Assembly (NCBI RefSeq): GCF_024700075.1 | Contig: NZ_JAJONE010000001.1 | Span: 3,929,001-3,993,000 of the forward strand | Length of the DNA stretch: 64,000 nt | Direction: 5' to 3' | DNA from: Hymenobacter sp. J193 | GTDB taxonomy: Bacteria > Bacteroidota > Bacteroidia > Cytophagales > Hymenobacteraceae | Shown: piece after piece, positions 33,367 to 42,081 of the stretch | How the letters are laid out: the number at the start of each line of letters is the position of its first letter | Position numbering within the stretch: position 1 is the stretch's first letter | Notes under the pieces: model-generated | Told to the model about the DNA's origin: nothing | The model's database searches: none | What the model saw: the letters and a program-made list of their open reading frames with translations, nothing else | Translations under genes and position numbers: made by a program

Positions 33367-33960
33367 ATGATTTACGCATTCAACGGTTTTGTGCCGGTGG
33401 TTCACGAAACGGCTTTTGTGCATCCGCAGGCGACGGTTACAGGCAACGTCATCATTGGCCGGCAGGTGTACATCGGTCCGGGCGCCGCCATCCGCGGCGA
33501 CTGGGGGCAGATCATCATTGAAGACAACTGCAACGTGCAGGAAAACTGCACCGTGCATATGTTCCCGGGTACTACTGTGCGGCTGCAGGAAATGGCTCAC
33601 ATCGGCCATGGTGCTATCATCCATGGCGCTACCATTGGCCGCAACGTGCTGGTGGGCATGAATGCCGTTATTATGGACCGCGTGCAGGTCGGCGACGAAA
33701 GCATCATCGGGGCGCTCAGCTTTATCCGGGCCGATGAGGTGATTCCGCCGCGCAGCCTCGTGGTGGGCAACCCGCACAAAATTATCCGGCAGGTAAGTGA
33801 CGACATGCTGGCCTGGAAAACCGAGGGTACCCGCGTGTACATGCAACTGCCCGCCGACTGCCACGCCACGCTACGGGTCTGTGAGCCTCTGCGCGAAATT
33901 CCCGCCGACCGCCCGGTACAGGAAACGCATTACCAGACCTGGAATGAGCGCAGGCAGTAG
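33367..33960 (+). CDS. paaY: PaaY-like hexapeptide-repeat protein (gamma-carbonic anhydrase fold)
   Basis: 197 residues. The N-terminus has V-H-P-Q-A-T-V-T-G-N-V-I-I-G and repeated hexapeptides building a left-handed beta helix, with H-I-G-H-G-A-I-I-H-G carrying zinc-ligand histidines. Length and the C-terminal extension match PaaY, a thioesterase thought to rescue CoA from dead-end products of phenylacetate breakdown. The paaZ gene follows 75 bases downstream on the same strand, which supports the assignment. General gamma-carbonic anhydrase-like proteins are shorter at the C-terminus. Confidence 0.85.
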   Translation: MIYAFNGFVPVVHETAFVHPQATVTGNVIIGRQVYIGPGAAIRGDWGQIIIEDNCNVQENCTVHMFPGTTVRLQEMAHIGHGAIIHGATIGRNVLVGMNAVIMDRVQVGDESIIGALSFIRADEVIPPRSLVVGNPHKIIRQVSDDMLAWKTEGTRVYMQLPADCHATLRVCEPLREIPADRPVQETHYQTWNERRQ

Positions 33961-34035
33961 CCCGAACTGCTCCATTTATCCTAAACATTATCCATCACGC
34001 GGGCTGCAAAGCTCACGCTTCTCTTTCCCACCCCT

Positions 34036-36087
34036 ATGATCCCCACCCTCGAAAACTACGCCCTGGGCCGCTGGATGCCTGGCACCGGCGCCCAACAGGA
34101 ACTTTACGATGCCAGCACCGGCGAAGTCGTAGCCATTGCCAACGGTGAAGGCCTCGACTTTGAGGCTATGCTCGACTACGGCCGCCGCGTGGGCAACAAG
34201 GCCCTGCGCAAGATGACCTTCCATGAGCGGGGCCGCATGATCAAGGCCCTGGCCCTGCATCTCGACAGTAAAAAGGAAGACTTCTACACGCTCAGCTACC
34301 GCAGCGGAGCCACCCGCGCCGACTCCTGGATTGATATTGAAGGCGGTATCGGCAACCTGTTCGCCAATGCCTCCCTGCGCCGCAAGTTTCCCGATAAACC
34401 GTTCTACGTGGAGTCGGACCCGATTGCGCTGTCGAAGGCCGGCAACTTCATGGGCCACCACATTCTGGTGCCGAAAGAAGGAGTAGCGGTGCACATCAAC
34501 GCCTACAACTTCCCCATCTGGGGTATGCTGGAGAAAATTGCGGTGAACCTGCTGGCCGGTATGCCTGCCATCGTGAAGCCGGCCGTGCCCACCGCCTACC
34601 TGACCGAGGCCGTGGTGCGCGAAATCATCAAGTCGAAAATTCTGCCCGAGGGGGCGTTGCAGCTCGTGTGCGGCTCCGGCCACGGCATTCTGGACCACGT
34701 CACGTACCAGGATGTCGTCACCTTCACCGGCTCGGCCGAAACCGGCCGCAAGCTTAAGAGCCACCCGCGCATCATTTCCGAAGCCGTGCCCTTCAACCTG
34801 GAGGCCGACTCGTTGAACTCGGCCGTGCTGGGACCCGACGCTGTGCCGGGAACCGCGGAGTTCGACCTGTTCATCAAGGAAGTGCGCAAGGAAATGACGG
34901 CCAAAGCCGGGCAGAAATGCACCGCCATCCGCCGCATTATCGTGCCCTCAACCCTGGTGGAGGATGTGCAGATTGCGCTGGGGAAGGCCCTGGCGCAAAC
35001 CACCGTGGGCCACCCGCAGGCCGAGGGGGTGCGCATGGGCGCACTGGCCGGCATGGACCAGGTGCGCAAAGTGCGCCAGCAGGTAGAGCAGCTGGCCAAA
35101 AATACGCCCATCGTGTACGGCGACTTGGACAACGTGCAGGTTATCGGCGGCGACTGCAAAGTAGGCGCGTTCATGTCGCCCATCGTGCTGCTGAACTCCG
35201 AGCCATTCCGGTTCACCGATACCCACGAGGTGGAAGCCTTTGGGCCGGTCGCTACGCTCATGCCTTATAAGGATGTAGACGAAGCCATTGCGCTTTCCAA
35301 CCTGGGCAAAGGTTCCCTGGTATGCTCCGTGGCTACCAACGACCCCCACGTGGCGCAGGACTTTGTGCTGGGTGCGGCCACCCACCACGGCCGCATTCTG
35401 GTGCTGAACGGGGAAGTAGCCAAGGAAAGTACCGGGCACGGCTCCCCGCTGCCGCTGCTGGTGCACGGCGGCCCCGGCCGGGCCGGTGGCGGACAGGAAA
35501 TGGGCGGCATGCGCGGCGTAGAGCACTTCATGCAGCGCGTAGCCATTCAGGGCTCCCCGAGCATGATTACGGCCATTACGGAGGTGTATCAGCCCAAAGC
35601 CCGGCAGATCGAAAAGGACAAGCACCCATTTCAGCACTACTTCGAGGAACTGGAAATAGGGCAGACGTACACGACTCACCGCCACACCATCACGGAAGCC
35701 GATATCACCAGCTTTGCCCAGGTGTCGGGCGACAATTTCTACGCCCACGTAGACGCCACCTCGCTGGAAGGGACCTTGTTTACGGGGCGCGTGGCCCACG
35801 GCTACTACATCCTGAGCAAGGCCGCCGGCATGTTTGTGGACCCGCGCAAAGGTCCCGTGCTGCTCAACTACGGCCTCGATGAGTGCCGCTTCACCAAGCC
35901 CGTGTACCCGGGCATGACCATCGGGGTGAAGCTGACCGTGAAGGAAAAAATCGGGCAGGAAAAGCGCGACGCCGAGGACGTAGCCAAGGGCATTGTGCGC
36001 TGGCTGGTAGACGTATCCGACGAAACCAGCGAAACCGTGGCCGTGGCTACCATCCTCACGATGGTAAAAAAACGCGACCAGGCATAA
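34036..36087 (+). CDS. paaZ: PaaZ bifunctional oxepin-CoA hydrolase / aldehyde dehydrogenase
   Basis: 683 residues. An aldehyde dehydrogenase domain fills about 1-520, with the catalytic Cys295 in A-G-Q-K-C-T-A-I-R-R and F-N-L-E-A-D-S-L-N-S before it. A MaoC-like hot-dog hydratase domain (about 538-683) begins L-E-I-G-Q-T-Y-T-T-H and contains S-G-D-N-F-Y-A-H-V-D. PaaZ opens the oxepin-CoA ring and oxidises the resulting semialdehyde in phenylacetate degradation. Only paaY is beside it; the paaABCDE oxygenase genes are not in this window, so the rest of the pathway must be encoded elsewhere if it exists. Confidence 0.95.
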   Translation: MIPTLENYALGRWMPGTGAQQELYDASTGEVVAIANGEGLDFEAMLDYGRRVGNKALRKMTFHERGRMIKALALHLDSKKEDFYTLSYRSGATRADSWIDIEGGIGNLFANASLRRKFPDKPFYVESDPIALSKAGNFMGHHILVPKEGVAVHINAYNFPIWGMLEKIAVNLLAGMPAIVKPAVPTAYLTEAVVREIIKSKILPEGALQLVCGSGHGILDHVTYQDVVTFTGSAETGRKLKSHPRIISEAVPFNLEADSLNSAVLGPDAVPGTAEFDLFIKEVRKEMTAKAGQKCTAIRRIIVPSTLVEDVQIALGKALAQTTVGHPQAEGVRMGALAGMDQVRKVRQQVEQLAKNTPIVYGDLDNVQVIGGDCKVGAFMSPIVLLNSEPFRFTDTHEVEAFGPVATLMPYKDVDEAIALSNLGKGSLVCSVATNDPHVAQDFVLGAATHHGRILVLNGEVAKESTGHGSPLPLLVHGGPGRAGGGQEMGGMRGVEHFMQRVAIQGSPSMITAITEVYQPKARQIEKDKHPFQHYFEELEIGQTYTTHRHTITEADITSFAQVSGDNFYAHVDATSLEGTLFTGRVAHGYYILSKAAGMFVDPRKGPVLLNYGLDECRFTKPVYPGMTIGVKLTVKEKIGQEKRDAEDVAKGIVRWLVDVSDETSETVAVATILTMVKKRDQA

Positions 36088-36141
36088 CCTGAACGGCTGT
36101 GGCCGGGTTGGCAGCTAAGCATACCTAACTTTTTTGCCCTG

Positions 36142-36819
36142 ATGAAGATACTGCTGGTAGAAGATGAGCCCAAAGTGGCGGCTTTCCTGGAAAAGGGCCT
36201 GAGCGAGCAAACCCACGCCGTGGATGTGGCCTACGACGGGCTGCAGGGTTTGCAGCAGGCCTTGGCCTCCAGCTATGACCTGATTGTGCTGGACCAGATG
36301 CTGCCGGGCCTCAATGGGCTGGATGTGTGCCGCCGCATCCGGGCGCAGAACACCAGCGTACCCATTCTGATGCTCACGGCCCTGGGCGAAACCGATGACA
36401 AAATCCGGGGCCTCGATGCCGGGGCCGACGACTACCTGGTAAAGCCCTTCGCGTTTCAGGAGCTGCTGGCGCGTATCCGGGCCCTCACGCGGCGGCGCCA
36501 GGAAAACCCGGCCGGCGAGGCCCCGCTCCGCCTGGCCGACCTCACGCTGGACCCCGTGCGCAAGCAGGTAATGCGGGCCGGGCAGCCCATTCAGCTCACG
36601 GCCCGGGAGTTTGCCTTGCTGCATTTTCTGCTGCGCAACCAGGGTAGGGTAGTGTCGCGGGTGGATATTCTGGAGCAGGTCTGGGAAACGTCCTTCGATA
36701 CCGGTTCCAACGTTATCGACGTGTACATCAACTTCCTGCGCAAAAAAATTGACAAGGACTTTTCTCCTAAGCTTATCCACACGCTCGTGGGCATGGGCTA
36801 TGTGCTGAAGGAGGACTGA
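36142..36819 (+). CDS. OmpR-family response regulator
   Basis: 225 residues. The receiver domain has the acidic pair E-D in L-L-V-E-D-E-P, phosphoacceptor Asp51 in L-I-V-L-D-Q-M-L-P-G, Thr in M-L-T-A and Lys in Y-L-V-K-P-F-A. The C-terminal winged helix has L-T-A-R-E-F-A-L-L and a recognition end in V-I-D-V-Y-I-N-F-L-R-K-K-I-D. It is CusR/CopR-like in layout, but the signal is not shown. Its partner histidine kinase follows 207 bases downstream behind an octad-array repeat. It starts 54 bases after paaZ. Confidence 0.93.
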   Translation: MKILLVEDEPKVAAFLEKGLSEQTHAVDVAYDGLQGLQQALASSYDLIVLDQMLPGLNGLDVCRRIRAQNTSVPILMLTALGETDDKIRGLDAGADDYLVKPFAFQELLARIRALTRRRQENPAGEAPLRLADLTLDPVRKQVMRAGQPIQLTAREFALLHFLLRNQGRVVSRVDILEQVWETSFDTGSNVIDVYINFLRKKIDKDFSPKLIHTLVGMGYVLKED

Positions 36820-36820
36820 A

Positions 36821-37026
36821 GTGGGTAGACGGTTGAATGGGTTGCTGGTCGAATGTCATTCCGAGTGGCGCATCAGGCCATGTACCGGAGCCGTTTGCCC
36901 GCGTGGTCATTGCAATGACAATATTTGCACCCGGAATGCCTCGACCAGCCCGACAGGACGTTCAGCCAGACAGCCATTCAACCAGAAGACCATTCGACCA
37001 TCTACCCATTCAAGCAAGTAACTACC
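36821..37026. repeat. Octad-array composite element between regulator and kinase
   Basis: The right side reads as 8-base words (CATTCAAC, CAGAAGAC, CATTCGAC, CATCTACC, CATTCAAG, CAAGTAAC) from 36975 up to the kinase start codon. The left side at 36821-36854 carries the imperfect reverse complement (GTTGAATG, GTCGAATG). A degraded TCATTCCGAG word lies inside at 36857. The left arm touches the response-regulator stop codon. Confidence 0.75.
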
Positions 37027-38424
37027 ATGACGATACGGATGCGGCTGGCTTTGCAGTTTGGAGTCATCCTGGCCGTGACGCTGATCCTGTTTTCGAGCCT
37101 GGTGTACTACTTCAGCTACCGCACCGGCCGCGACGTCTTCACCAGCAGCTTGTTTGCGCGGGCGCTGGTGGTAGGTCACGTATACGCCGATGGCGCCAAC
37201 CGCACCGATGAGGCCAGCCGCGCCTCGTATAGACGCTATCTGCGCCAGTTCTACCGCACCCTGCCCGAGGAGGAGGTGCGGGTGTATGATGAACGGTCCC
37301 GGCTGGTTTTCCGCGAAGGCGCCACGCCGCAGGCCAAGGTGCCCTCCAACCGGCTGGAGGCCGTGCGGCAGAGTGGGCGGGAAGTATGGCGGGAGCACGA
37401 CTTCCGACAAACAGTAGGCCTGCGCTACCACGACCTGCAGCGGCAGCGCACCTTCGTTATCATGGCCTCGTCGATGGACACGGACCATGCCAAGCAGCTG
37501 ACCAGCCTGCGCGTAATTCTGGGCGGCGGACTGCTGGTGGCGCTGGTGCTGGTAGGCATTGGGGGCTGGTTTTTTGCCGGGCAGGCCTTGCGGCCCATGC
37601 AGCGCATGGTGCAGGAAGTGGATGGCATTACGGGCTCCGACCTGCACCGCCGCCTTTCGCAGGCCCAGGATGGGCAGGACGAGGTGTCGCACCTGGCGCA
37701 GCGCTTCAACCGCCTGCTCGACCGGCTGGAAACCGCTTTCGTGGGCCAGCGCACGTTCGTGCGCGACGCCTCCCACGAGTTGCGCACCCCGCTTACCTCG
37801 CTCATCGGGGAGCTGGAAGTAGCGCTGCTCCAGAAGGAACGCCCGGCCGCCGAGTATCGGCGCGTGCTGCAAAGTATCCTGGATGCGGCCCGCCTGCTTA
37901 AAGACCTCACCAACGGCCTGCTGCAGATTGCCCGCGCTTCCGACGACCCTTCGCAGATTGCCCGCACTAACATCCGCCTCGACGAATTGCTGCTGCAGGC
38001 CCACGAGGAAATGCAGCGCCGCCACCCCACCAGCCGCATCGACCTGGAGTTTCAGGAGGCAGCATCGGCCACGCCGTATCTGGTGTGGGGCAATGAGGCT
38101 CTGCTGCTCTCGGCTATGCTGAACGTGCTCGAAAACGCCTGCAAGTTCTCCACCCAGACAGAGCAGCCCATAGTAGCCAGCCTAAGCACCCAAGCCGGCC
38201 GCGTGAGTTTGCTGGTGCACGACCAGGGCGTGGGCATGAGTGAGGCCGACCGCAAGCAGGTTTTCGTGCCATTCTTTCGGGCCGAAGCCGTGCGCACCGT
38301 GCCCGGCCATGGCATCGGACTGCCGCTCACGGCCAAGATTATGGCTTTGCATGGGGGCGAAATCCGGGTGCAAAGCCAGTTGGGGCAGGGCACCAGCGTA
38401 TGGCTGGAAATGCCCGCCGCGTAG
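37027..38424 (+). CDS. Sensor histidine kinase
   Basis: 465 residues. Two membrane helices (about 8-28 and 160-185) flank a periplasmic sensor segment. A HAMP-like linker follows, then HisKA with F-V-R-D-A-S-H-E-L-R-T-P-L-T-S-L (His about 250). The HATPase domain has N-V-L-E-N-A-C-K-F, D-Q-G-V-G-M and G-H-G-I-G-L-P. It should phosphorylate the response regulator just upstream. The ATG at 37027 begins the first helix; upstream codons in the same frame belong to the octad repeat and are excluded. The input signal is not evident. Confidence 0.93.
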   Translation: MTIRMRLALQFGVILAVTLILFSSLVYYFSYRTGRDVFTSSLFARALVVGHVYADGANRTDEASRASYRRYLRQFYRTLPEEEVRVYDERSRLVFREGATPQAKVPSNRLEAVRQSGREVWREHDFRQTVGLRYHDLQRQRTFVIMASSMDTDHAKQLTSLRVILGGGLLVALVLVGIGGWFFAGQALRPMQRMVQEVDGITGSDLHRRLSQAQDGQDEVSHLAQRFNRLLDRLETAFVGQRTFVRDASHELRTPLTSLIGELEVALLQKERPAAEYRRVLQSILDAARLLKDLTNGLLQIARASDDPSQIARTNIRLDELLLQAHEEMQRRHPTSRIDLEFQEAASATPYLVWGNEALLLSAMLNVLENACKFSTQTEQPIVASLSTQAGRVSLLVHDQGVGMSEADRKQVFVPFFRAEAVRTVPGHGIGLPLTAKIMALHGGEIRVQSQLGQGTSVWLEMPAA

Positions 38425-38541
38425 AAAAGGGGTTTAATCCGAATTTAATTCTCTTTTAACCGGGGCTTAACGCCCTTGGTCTATCCTTGTAGTCCGAAGT
38501 TGGCCTGCTCCGGGTGGAGCGCTTTATCCTACTCGTCCTAC

Positions 38542-40143
38542 ATGGTTTCTCAATCTCCTGTTTCCGGCTCTCCCACCGTTGCGCCGGCGCCCCGTTCCCC
38601 CTTCAGCTCCTTGGCCAGTGATGTGCCAGCCGGGCTGGTTGTTTTTCTGGTTGCTTTGCCGCTGTGCTTGGGCATAGCCCTGGCTTCCAACGCACCCCTG
38701 CTGTCGGGCATCATTGCCGGTATGGTGGGCGGGTTGATCGTATCCTTGCTCAGCGGCTCGCAGCTGAGCGTGAGCGGTCCGGCCGCGGGGCTTACGGCCA
38801 TCATCGTTACGGCCATTCAAACGCTCGGCTCATTTGAGGCGCTCCTGGCGGCCGTGGTTATAGCAGGAGCCGTGCAGGTGCTGCTGGGCGTGTTCCGGGC
38901 CGGCTTTGTGGCGCTGTATTTCCCTTCCTCGGTTATCCGGGGTATGCTGGCGGCTATTGGCCTTATTCTGATTCTCAAGCAGATACCTCACTTTTTGGGA
39001 GCCGATGCCGACTACTTTGAGGACATGACCTTTCTGCAGTTCGACGGGCAGAATACCTTCTCGGCCATCCAAAGCGCCCTGAACGCCATCAGCCCGGGCT
39101 CGGCTCTGATCGGCCTTTTCTCGCTGGGGCTGCTGCTGCTGTGGGATAATGTGCTGGTAAAGAAGGTGAAGGCGCTGCGCCTGGTGCCGGCGGCACTGGT
39201 GGTTGTTATCCTCTCCATTCTGATTAACACGATGCTCGATACGGCCGCGCCCACGCTGCGCATCCGCCCCGAGCACTTGGTGCAGTTGCCCCGGATTACG
39301 TCCCTGAATGACTTCCTGAATACGTTCACCATGCCCGACTGGTCGGCCTTCATGCGGCCAGCCACTTACACCGTGGGTCTGACCATTGCCATTGTGGCCT
39401 CGCTGGAAAGCTTGCTGAGTGTAGAAGCTGTGGACAAGCTGGATCCGCACAACCGCGTGACGCCACCCAACCGTGAACTGCTGGCTCAGGGTTTGGGCAA
39501 CATGGTAAGCGGGGTGCTCGGCGGCCTGCCGCTTACGGCCGTTATCGTGCGCAGCTCGGCCAACATCAACGCCGGCGCCCAGACGCGCATGTCGGCTTTT
39601 GTACACGGGCTGCTGCTGCTGGTGAGTCTGCTGTTTCTGGGGCCGGTGCTCAACCATATCCCGCTCTCGGCGCTGGCCGCGGTGCTGCTGGTGGTTGGTT
39701 TCCGCCTGACCCGCCCTATGCTCTACCGCAATCAGTTTCAGCTGGGCTGGCAGCAGTTTCTGCCCTTTATCATCACGGTGCTGGCCATCCTGTTCACGGA
39801 TCTGCTGAAAGGCGTGACGATAGGGTTGGTTGCAGGTATCTTCTTTGTGCTGAAGGCCAACTACGAGCAGGCCTTCTTCCTGAGTGCCGCCAACACCCCG
39901 CACCAGCCCGATACCATCTACCTGAAGCTGGCTGAGCAAGTATCGTTTCTCAATAAAGCCAGCATTGTGAAGGTCCTGACTGAGTTACCCGACAACGCGC
40001 ATGTGGTCATCGACGGCTCCAACTCCGCTTCTATTGACTACGACGTGCTGGAAGTAATTGAAAACTTCCGCCTCGCAGCCCCCGACCGGGGTATCCGTTT
40101 GGAACTCGTAGACGTACCTCAGGTAGCCGTACTGGGTCACTAG
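38542..40143 (+). CDS. SulP-family anion transporter
   Basis: 533 residues with ten or more membrane helices and a C-terminal STAS domain. The first helices carry G-L-V-V-F-L-V-A-L-P-L-C-L-G-I-A-L-A, typical of SulP. The STAS region near 450-533 contains V-I-D-G-S-N-S-A-S-I-D-Y-D-V-L-E. SulP proteins carry sulfate, bicarbonate or other anions. A beta-carbonic anhydrase gene starts 54 bases downstream on the same strand, which favours bicarbonate. The ATG at 38542 begins the natural N-terminus; the frame extends 22 residues upstream without support. Confidence 0.92.
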   Translation: MVSQSPVSGSPTVAPAPRSPFSSLASDVPAGLVVFLVALPLCLGIALASNAPLLSGIIAGMVGGLIVSLLSGSQLSVSGPAAGLTAIIVTAIQTLGSFEALLAAVVIAGAVQVLLGVFRAGFVALYFPSSVIRGMLAAIGLILILKQIPHFLGADADYFEDMTFLQFDGQNTFSAIQSALNAISPGSALIGLFSLGLLLLWDNVLVKKVKALRLVPAALVVVILSILINTMLDTAAPTLRIRPEHLVQLPRITSLNDFLNTFTMPDWSAFMRPATYTVGLTIAIVASLESLLSVEAVDKLDPHNRVTPPNRELLAQGLGNMVSGVLGGLPLTAVIVRSSANINAGAQTRMSAFVHGLLLLVSLLFLGPVLNHIPLSALAAVLLVVGFRLTRPMLYRNQFQLGWQQFLPFIITVLAILFTDLLKGVTIGLVAGIFFVLKANYEQAFFLSAANTPHQPDTIYLKLAEQVSFLNKASIVKVLTELPDNAHVVIDGSNSASIDYDVLEVIENFRLAAPDRGIRLELVDVPQVAVLGH

Positions 40144-40197
40144 TCAGCCGGCGTCCTCCCACCCGCTTTTTCTTCGTACCGTTTCCCTTTTCCCTGT

Positions 40198-40932
40198 ATG
40201 CAAGGCATCGAATCCATCCTGGACAACAACCGCAAGTGGGTGAAAACCATGCGCGCCTCCGACCCGGACTTTTTCAATCGTCTGGCCGATGGCCAGAAAC
40301 CCCGTTACCTGTTTATCGGCTGCTCCGATTCCCGCGTGCCTGGTAGCGCCATCACCGGCACCGGCCCGGGCGAAATGTTCACCCACCGCAACATAGCCAA
40401 CGTGGTAGTGAACACCGATTTCAACCTGCTTTCGGTGTTGCAGTACGCGGTAGAAGTGCTGGGGGTGCAGGACATTATGGTAGTAGGCCACTACGGCTGC
40501 GGCGGGGTGGCGGCGGCAGCCAGCAACAAGCAGTACGGCCTCATCGACAACTGGCTCACCAACATCCGCGACGTTATCCGGGTGCATGATCAGGAGTTGC
40601 AGAGTATCACTGACGAAGATTCCCGTCTGCGCCGCCTGGTAGAGCTGAACGTGATAGAACAGGTACGGAACCTGGCTAAAACCAGCATTATCCAGAACGC
40701 CCGCAAGCGCGACAACCCACCCCGCCTGCACGGCCTCGTCTACGACATCAAGGAAGGCTTGCTAAAGGATCTGAAGGTGGAAGATGACCTGATTCACGAA
40801 CTGGAGCACATTTACGGCACTAAGTCTGCCGAGGAACATGCCCAGGATGAGCACGAAAAGTACGCCGAGAAGGTGCTGGAAGACCAAGTGGACATGCAGC
40901 TGCCTGATGACATAGGAACAGCTGCAAAATAG
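40198..40932 (+). CDS. can: Beta-class carbonic anhydrase
   Basis: 244 residues. Zinc ligands and the catalytic dyad are in F-I-G-C-S-D-S-R (Cys42, Asp44, Arg46) and V-V-G-H-Y-G-C-G-G (His98, Cys101). It interconverts CO2 and bicarbonate in the cytoplasm. The C-terminal 30 residues are charged (E-H-A-Q-D-E-H-E-K-Y-A-E-K) and longer than the minimal enzyme. It is coupled to the SulP gene, suggesting a bicarbonate uptake and conversion pair. It is the only intact beta-carbonic anhydrase in the window. Confidence 0.95.
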   Translation: MQGIESILDNNRKWVKTMRASDPDFFNRLADGQKPRYLFIGCSDSRVPGSAITGTGPGEMFTHRNIANVVVNTDFNLLSVLQYAVEVLGVQDIMVVGHYGCGGVAAAASNKQYGLIDNWLTNIRDVIRVHDQELQSITDEDSRLRRLVELNVIEQVRNLAKTSIIQNARKRDNPPRLHGLVYDIKEGLLKDLKVEDDLIHELEHIYGTKSAEEHAQDEHEKYAEKVLEDQVDMQLPDDIGTAAK

Positions 40933-40980
40933 ACGAACATACGGCCAAAGCTGAGAAATAAGAGCTGGCTAACGCTGCAT

Positions 40981-41039
40981 AAAAAAGCCCCTGACTATTT
41001 CCCTTCCAGCATGTGGGAGGGAAATAGTCAGGGGCTTTT
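40981..41039. terminator. Strong bidirectional terminator after the carbonic anhydrase
   Basis: AAAAGCCCCTGACTATTTCC and its reverse complement form a stem of over 20 bp, with A-rich and T-rich flanks. It serves the plus-strand carbonic anhydrase and the minus-strand lipoprotein gene that ends at 41082. Confidence 0.9.
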
Positions 41040-41081
41040 CGTTGATAGGATCGTGGTGGGTGGTTGAACTATAAGAGGTAG

Positions 41082-42050
41082 TTACTTTATAATTTTCAGG
41101 GAGTCAACCAGCGCGTTCGGGGTTATTTCCAGCAGCGCCGGCTCAACGTTGACGCGGCCGTTGACCACGGTTTTCTGGCGGTTGTAGTACAGCTTCCCGT
41201 TCAGCGTACGAATGACGACGATGCTAACCGCGCTTCCCAGCGGAATGCCCGGACTCTTGATTTTGCCGGGCCCGGCGTATTCGCAGATCTTAATGGCCGT
41301 ATTGTCGGTGTTAAAGAGGACGTAGGCCACGGTGTTTTTGACCAGATCAACCTCTTCCCCCACAATGTTGGCAATGATGGTGTCTTTGGGCGCGTCGGGC
41401 AGAAAACGGTCGAAGTTGATCCAGTCGTAGCCCGCGTTCAGTACGGCCCCGCTTACCTGTCCCGTAGCAATTTGCCCATCCGTGGTAAGTGCTGAGCTGT
41501 CAACGGGCTGCCATTGAAAGCAGCGGGAGGTGCCGGCGCCGGGTGTGGCGCCCACGAACATCTGCATGCCGCTCATGGACGTAACGGAGGCGGGAATGGC
41601 CGCGCTGAATTTGACGGAAGCGCCATCGGCCCATTTCACCTTTTCCTGCGGGGCCAGGTAAAACTCCCCGGCCGACTCCAGCAGCTGCCCGTTGCTGATG
41701 GTGGGCATAGCCGACAGAACCATATCCGCCTTGCTGAAAACCTCCCGCATTTCCAGGTGTACCGGGCCGGTAAATGGCTGCCCGCTCTCGGTCACGAAAG
41801 CATTGGGAGAAACCAGAATAACGGTGCCCTGGCTGCCGGTGAAGACGTTTTCCCGGGTAGGATCGTAGATGAACTGCTGCACCGGCGGGCCCAGCTTACT
41901 GGGTATGTCCTGGATGTTAGCCGGTGTTGTCAGTATTGGTGGTGGAGGAGGGCCGTCCTCGCAGATTATCACGCTGGGGGTAAGCTCGCACCCAGCCAGG
42001 GCGGCCAGCAGCAACGCCGCTCCGAAAACTTGTTGGTAGGTCAGTTTCAT
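41082..42050 (-). CDS. Lipoprotein of unknown function
   Basis: 322 residues. The signal peptide ends in a lipobox L-A-A-L-A-G-C, so Cys21 is probably lipidated. The mature protein begins with a proline run (G-P-P-P-P-P) and is beta-rich; motifs such as G-P-V-H-L-E-M-R-E-V recur in Bacteroidota surface lipoproteins. I do not recognise a domain. It lies 31 bases downstream of the inner-membrane/outer-membrane protein gene in the same direction, so it may belong to the sigma-factor operon. Confidence 0.8.
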   Translation of the reverse strand: MKLTYQQVFGAALLLAALAGCELTPSVIICEDGPPPPPILTTPANIQDIPSKLGPPVQQFIYDPTRENVFTGSQGTVILVSPNAFVTESGQPFTGPVHLEMREVFSKADMVLSAMPTISNGQLLESAGEFYLAPQEKVKWADGASVKFSAAIPASVTSMSGMQMFVGATPGAGTSRCFQWQPVDSSALTTDGQIATGQVSGAVLNAGYDWINFDRFLPDAPKDTIIANIVGEEVDLVKNTVAYVLFNTDNTAIKICEYAGPGKIKSPGIPLGSAVSIVVIRTLNGKLYYNRQKTVVNGRVNVEPALLEITPNALVDSLKIIK

Positions 42051-42081
42051 ATCAAAGAGAGAAGCCTGGACAAGGGAATAA

